DNA of 64,000 bases from Paenibacillus odorifer. GTDB taxonomy: Bacteria; Bacillota; Bacilli; Paenibacillales; Paenibacillaceae. Each line of letters starts with the position of its first letter. Position 1 is the first letter of the stretch. The notes beneath the pieces were generated by a model that was given only the letters and a program-made list of their open reading frames with translations, was not told the origin of the DNA and ran no database searches. The DNA lies in contig NZ_CP009428.1 in assembly GCF_000758725.1 (NCBI RefSeq), forward strand, positions 6,634,001 to 6,698,000. Reading direction: 5' to 3'. Shown piece by piece: positions 60,460-64,000 of the stretch. A program made the translations under genes and the position numbers.

Positions 60460-62040
60460 TTAGATTTTATTTTTCTTCCGGTACTCGCCGGGCGACATGC
60501 CCATGTAGTGCTTGAACTGTCTGTTAAAATAAATAATATTTTTATATCCGGCTTGTTCCGCAATCTCATACACTTTCTTAGTCGGATCTTCGAGCAGCTC
60601 GCATACCCGTTTCATCCGTAATTCACTTAAAAAATCGCTGAATAAACTGTTGGTTTCAAGCTTGAACAAATGACCCAGATAGTTAGGCGTAAAATCGAAG
60701 TGGGCGGCCACTTCGTTCAGCGTTATTTTTTGATCTAATCTTTCTTTCACATATTCCGTGATTTCATCAATTAACTTCCGCTTTTGTCTTTGCCGTTTCA
60801 AATAAAGCAGCTCCGACAACTCAAAGAACCTTCTTCTCAGCCACGAGAGAATATCATGCACCGTTTCGAACTGAAACAGCACAAAGGGATGATGCGAATC
60901 CCAATTTAAAATCTCGTATAGATGCTCGTTCATTTGCTGCAGATCGGCATGAAGCTTGGAGGTAATTCGAATAATGATATCGTAGATGTCGTTTTTCTGG
61001 GAGAGCGGACTGTCCCCGGCAAACAGCTTCAGCAAACAATCATCAATGGTGGTAAGGTCGTAGTCGAGCATCGCTTTAAGCATCCGGTCCACAATAACCT
61101 CTAAATCTGAGGCGATTTTTTCCTTCGGGCTCCATTCCGAAGCATCTTGGATGATTCTGTTTTTCCCAACAATCCATTTAATACTTAAAGCAGCCTGAGC
61201 TTGCCGATAGGAATCATGCAGCTTACCCAGTTCTGTTGTGTACATCCCTCTTCCAATCGTAATTGAACAGGAGAACTCCTGATAGAATGACCGAATGAGC
61301 TCTTCCATCAAAGCGGTAAAATATTGTTCCTGAACCGCAGCTAGGATCACAAAATGATAGTCATAGGTTGTGATGACCATGCCTAAATTTTGATCTTGCG
61401 CGAACTTCCGGATAAACTGATTGGCGGTGCTGCTCCATAAACTCCGCTCTTCTTCCGTCCAAGTTTGGATTTTCCGTGCCATATCGTCGATCTCGACGAT
61501 GGCGACCGCCGACGCGCCTTGTAAGTATAACGTGAGAACGTTGTGAATGTGCGTCTCGACCTGCCCCGGGGCAGTCTCGTTAAACCAGCGCAGCAGCAGC
61601 TCCTGATTCACAAGCGTCAGTGTTTCCGACAAGGAAATATGCTGCTTCCTCTCCTTCTCAATCTTGGCGCAGAGTTCAGTCAGCGTCTTATTCAACTCGT
61701 CATCATCGACGGGTTTAAGCAAATAACCGGAGGCATTTAATTGAATCGCCTCTTTGGCATAGTTGAAATCCTGATGTCCGCTAATAAAAAGCAGATGGAC
61801 CTCAGGGTTAATCTCCTTCGCTTTCCGGGCAAATTCCACACCTGACATAATCGGCATGCGGATATCGGAGAGAATGATATCAACGCGGTGCTGCTCCATC
61901 ATTTTTAAAGCGGAAAAACCGCTCGTTGCCGTTCTCACGCTATGCAAAGGCAAATGATCACTGCCCGCCACCCGCCGTCTCAGCCATTCCAAATCGATCA
62001 CTTCATCATCCACCAGCAGAACGTTGATCTCCATCGCCAT
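60460..62040 (-). CDS. YesN-like response regulator with AraC DNA-binding domain
   Basis: A 526-aa regulator. The receiver domain (1-125) has DD at about 11-12, the phosphoacceptor Asp in VDIILSDIRMPIMSG (about 57), and Lys in YLLKPVDDDEL. A long middle region of about 280 residues with coiled-coil character follows. A C-terminal AraC-type double helix-turn-helix (about 425-522) has ITLNEVAAHFDFTPNYLGHLFK and GYKNIIYFNRQFKHYMGMSPGEYRKK. It lies 5 bp after the YesM-type kinase and most likely activates the downstream ABC operon. Confidence 0.93.
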   Translation of the reverse strand: MAMEINVLLVDDEVIDLEWLRRRVAGSDHLPLHSVRTATSGFSALKMMEQHRVDIILSDIRMPIMSGVEFARKAKEINPEVHLLFISGHQDFNYAKEAIQLNASGYLLKPVDDDELNKTLTELCAKIEKERKQHISLSETLTLVNQELLLRWFNETAPGQVETHIHNVLTLYLQGASAVAIVEIDDMARKIQTWTEEERSLWSSTANQFIRKFAQDQNLGMVITTYDYHFVILAAVQEQYFTALMEELIRSFYQEFSCSITIGRGMYTTELGKLHDSYRQAQAALSIKWIVGKNRIIQDASEWSPKEKIASDLEVIVDRMLKAMLDYDLTTIDDCLLKLFAGDSPLSQKNDIYDIIIRITSKLHADLQQMNEHLYEILNWDSHHPFVLFQFETVHDILSWLRRRFFELSELLYLKRQRQKRKLIDEITEYVKERLDQKITLNEVAAHFDFTPNYLGHLFKLETNSLFSDFLSELRMKRVCELLEDPTKKVYEIAEQAGYKNIIYFNRQFKHYMGMSPGEYRKKNKI

Positions 62041-62045
62041 ACTAT

Positions 62046-63782
62046 TTACTCCCCCATAACTTCCCGGATTTCCGCATTATCCACCGGTAAGATAATTTGA
62101 ACGGTCGTTCCTGCCCCAAAGTAACTGCCGATATGAATGCCGAAATCATTGCCGTATCTCAGCTTGATTCGTTCCTCCACGTTTCTCAGTCCATAGCTGC
62201 TCGAATGGAATGAGCTCGAACGCATATTTCGCAGTGTGTCCGCCCGCATACCAATTCCGTTATCGATGACCTTAAGCTCGATGCGTTCACCCAGCCGTTT
62301 TCCGGTAATCCGGATCGCAATCGTCTCCCCAAACCAAGCATGCTTGAATATATTTTCTACAAATGGCTGCAAAATCAGCTTGATGATGGGAACCTGTAAA
62401 ATATCAGGATCAATATCATAATAAACCTCAAAAGCATCGGCATACTTTACCCTCTGAATTTCAAGGTACATCCTTACCTGCTCCAGCTCTTTTTCAAGAG
62501 AGATATAGACATGTCCTTCATTCAAGGTGAGGCGATAGAATTTAGAAAGACCTTGTACCATCTGTGTAACCTTCTCAACTTCGCCCAAATTGGCCAAGCT
62601 GCCAATGGTCGACAATGTATTGTACAAAAAGTGCGGACTGATCTGAGCTTGAAGCACATCCAGTTCTGCTTGCTTTTTCTGAATACCTTGCTCATAGACG
62701 TTCTGGATTAAGTCCTGGATGCTAGTCGCCATCTGATTAAAACTATTAGCAATGTAGACAAATTCATCGTTCCCGGCAAACCCAATTCTTTTATAAAAAT
62801 TCCCTTCCTGAAACGACCGGACCAAATATACGATTCGCTTAATTTTTTTGCCTGATATGCGGGCAACGAGGAAGCCGATCACCGCCATGACTAAAAAGCT
62901 GATCAAACAAACAGTGGTGATCACCTTCTGCATTCGGCTAGCATCTTTATTTAAGTATGCACGCGGCACCCGTACCTCGATAGCATAGTCAGACAACGGA
63001 ATATCTTCACTAATGATCAGATAAGCATCTTGCTTCGCATGTTCATCGACAATACCTTGTTCATAAAGCGTTAATCCACTAACCCTATCCACTAGGCGAA
63101 GGTCTATGCCCTGTTCAATTGGAAAGGTATCGAAATTGCCAAAAAGCTCGTCAATTCTCGCCGTGACGCGAATATAACCAATAATCGACGGGCCTCCCTT
63201 GGAAGAAACCAGCTTGCGGAAATACGAAATATTGCTTAGTTCACTGTCGCTGTCCGCCTGAAGCCACAAGCTGTCTTTGTTATTGGCAACGATCGACTTG
63301 AACCATTCCTTATTTTCAATAACCTGATCAGAAAGAATATAATAATCGCTTCTACCGATAGGTACAGACATATCATCACCGGGGATTTCAAGCATCGTCT
63401 CATTCGCGGTATAAAGCACAAGTCTCAGATTGTTCCCATACAATTGCAGAGGGGCTTTCATATAAGGAACGATGTCATCCCTCATTTTGAGCATGTTTTC
63501 CAATGCATCTCCCCTAAACTGCAGAGCATTCTGAAAATTCGTATTGAGAAACAGCGAGTTAGTCATTCGTTTGATTTCATCTGTCTGATATTCGATATTG
63601 TTCCTCGTCTGCTTCAAAGCTGTCCGGACATTCGTTTCCGCCATTTCCGTTCTGGACTCTACGAGCATCGTATAAGCTATATAACCCACCAATACATCTG
63701 TCAGCAATACTAGAATGAGGTACGGTATCATCATCTTATAGGTGAACGGAATATACTTTTTACTAAATAAAAATCTCTCCAT
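62046..63782 (-). CDS. YesM-like sensor histidine kinase
   Basis: A protein of about 578 aa. Membrane segments lie at about 10-35 and 285-310 and flank an extracytoplasmic dCache-like sensor region of about 250 residues. Then come a HAMP domain (about 310-365), a His_kinase domain with phosphoacceptor His in QAQISPHFLYNTLSTIG (about 380-396), and HATPase_c with DNGIGM. The start at 63782 follows AAGGGAG with 7-nt spacing. The longer reading to 63827 has no comparable site. It pairs with the YesN-like regulator. Confidence 0.93.
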   Translation of the reverse strand: MERFLFSKKYIPFTYKMMIPYLILVLLTDVLVGYIAYTMLVESRTEMAETNVRTALKQTRNNIEYQTDEIKRMTNSLFLNTNFQNALQFRGDALENMLKMRDDIVPYMKAPLQLYGNNLRLVLYTANETMLEIPGDDMSVPIGRSDYYILSDQVIENKEWFKSIVANNKDSLWLQADSDSELSNISYFRKLVSSKGGPSIIGYIRVTARIDELFGNFDTFPIEQGIDLRLVDRVSGLTLYEQGIVDEHAKQDAYLIISEDIPLSDYAIEVRVPRAYLNKDASRMQKVITTVCLISFLVMAVIGFLVARISGKKIKRIVYLVRSFQEGNFYKRIGFAGNDEFVYIANSFNQMATSIQDLIQNVYEQGIQKKQAELDVLQAQISPHFLYNTLSTIGSLANLGEVEKVTQMVQGLSKFYRLTLNEGHVYISLEKELEQVRMYLEIQRVKYADAFEVYYDIDPDILQVPIIKLILQPFVENIFKHAWFGETIAIRITGKRLGERIELKVIDNGIGMRADTLRNMRSSSFHSSSYGLRNVEERIKLRYGNDFGIHIGSYFGAGTTVQIILPVDNAEIREVMGE

Positions 63783-63882
63783 ACCCATGCTCCCTTGTAT
63801 CCGAGTCAATGCTAACGTTGTTTTCATCCATTCTACAATGGAATGAAAGCGGTTACTAGATATTGTGTTTGGAAAATGGGCT

Positions 63883-64000
63883 TTAGAGCAACACCCTGTT
63901 TTCCAATATATTTTTCAGACTGATATGAGATTTTGAAGGTCCAAACTTTATAAGGTTGTCTTGGAATTCAGCTAACTCCTCAATCGACGCGGTTTGCACC
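63883..64000 (-). CDS. C-terminal fragment of a probable Lrp/AsnC-family regulator
   Basis: The frame entering from the right edge gives 38 residues before a TAA at 63885-63883, including SIEELAEFQDNLIKFGPSKS and then SLKNILENRV. The pattern of a helix, a KFG turn and a final strand matches the C-terminus of Lrp/AsnC-type proteins (RAM domain end). It is partial because the window ends. The assignment rests on a short stretch only. Confidence 0.5.
   Translation of the reverse strand, partial: VQTASIEELAEFQDNLIKFGPSKSHISLKNILENRVLL

Noticed and set aside
1-64000. CRISPR arrays, tRNA/rRNA genes, insertion sequences and prophage genes
   Set aside because: Searched by eye on both strands; no regularly spaced repeats, cloverleaf or rRNA-like sequence, transposase or integrase motifs were found.

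Overview
The window looks like a chromosomal segment of a spore-forming Bacillota close to Paenibacillus. The reasons are an alpha/beta-type small acid-soluble spore protein (50143-50427), a LipO/LplB/LplC-type sugar ABC operon driven by a YesM/YesN two-component pair, HelD, strong AGGAGG ribosome binding sites, many NarL-type two-component systems and large secreted multidomain proteins. I see no rRNA, tRNA, CRISPR array, transposase or phage genes. Gene identities rest on motif recognition by reading; no database search was possible.

Left part (1-19.6 kb). A zinc-ribbon protein and a DUF4234/DUF2752 membrane pair precede a signalling operon on the minus strand: a NarL regulator, a 1.69-kaa kinase-like/AAA/GAF/histidine kinase protein, and a second NarL regulator. 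Next comes a 1937-aa secreted M60 metallopeptidase (two discoidin-like, three NPCBM, FIVAR and LRR modules). Its 5' leader carries a clear c-di-GMP-I (GEMM-I) riboswitch at 14141-14249 and an intrinsic terminator just before the gene. Immediately upstream lie an intact EAL phosphodiesterase, a Crp/Fnr regulator, an LRR protein, and an rsbQ gene followed by a PAS-GGDEF cyclase. The PAS domain of that cyclase resembles the sensor of RsbP. In Bacillus subtilis RsbQ feeds a PAS-PP2C phosphatase (RsbP); here the output appears to be c-di-GMP. I read the region as a c-di-GMP input/output island and consider it the most interesting part of the window.

Middle (20-36 kb). An SDR dehydrogenase with a divergent TetR regulator is followed by a VTC-type polyphosphate polymerase / DUF4956 / Cthe_2159-like lipoprotein operon. 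This is divergent from an OmpR/HK two-component system, and one 17-bp element with 11-bp half-site spacing sits 9 bp upstream of the -10 box of both promoters. Then come a methyltransferase with a permuted papain-like hydrolase, a CdsA-like protein with a doubtful N-terminus, a UDG-superfamily protein with an amidohydrolase, and an operon of a PF13796-type sensor, a YkoP-like protein and a polysaccharide deacetylase. Next to that operon is a fused histidine kinase-response regulator. A palindrome, TGTCATATGACA, occurs upstream of two NarL-type loci (7969 and 34020).

Right part (36-64 kb). This holds metabolic and transport genes (LysE exporter, guaC with PurBox-like sites, a BmrU-type lipid kinase, a Bcr/CflA exporter, an AGCS symporter), several small regulator/target pairs with visible palindromic operators (MarR/quinone reductase, TetR/MFS), a stand-alone HprK paralogue, SUKH/TPR and ankyrin proteins, HelD with a Crp/Fnr gene, and the sugar ABC/YesMN cluster. 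The C-terminus of a probable Lrp/AsnC regulator runs off the right edge. A roughly 200-bp non-coding repeat is present in two opposite-facing copies (19816-20016 and 45682-45880).
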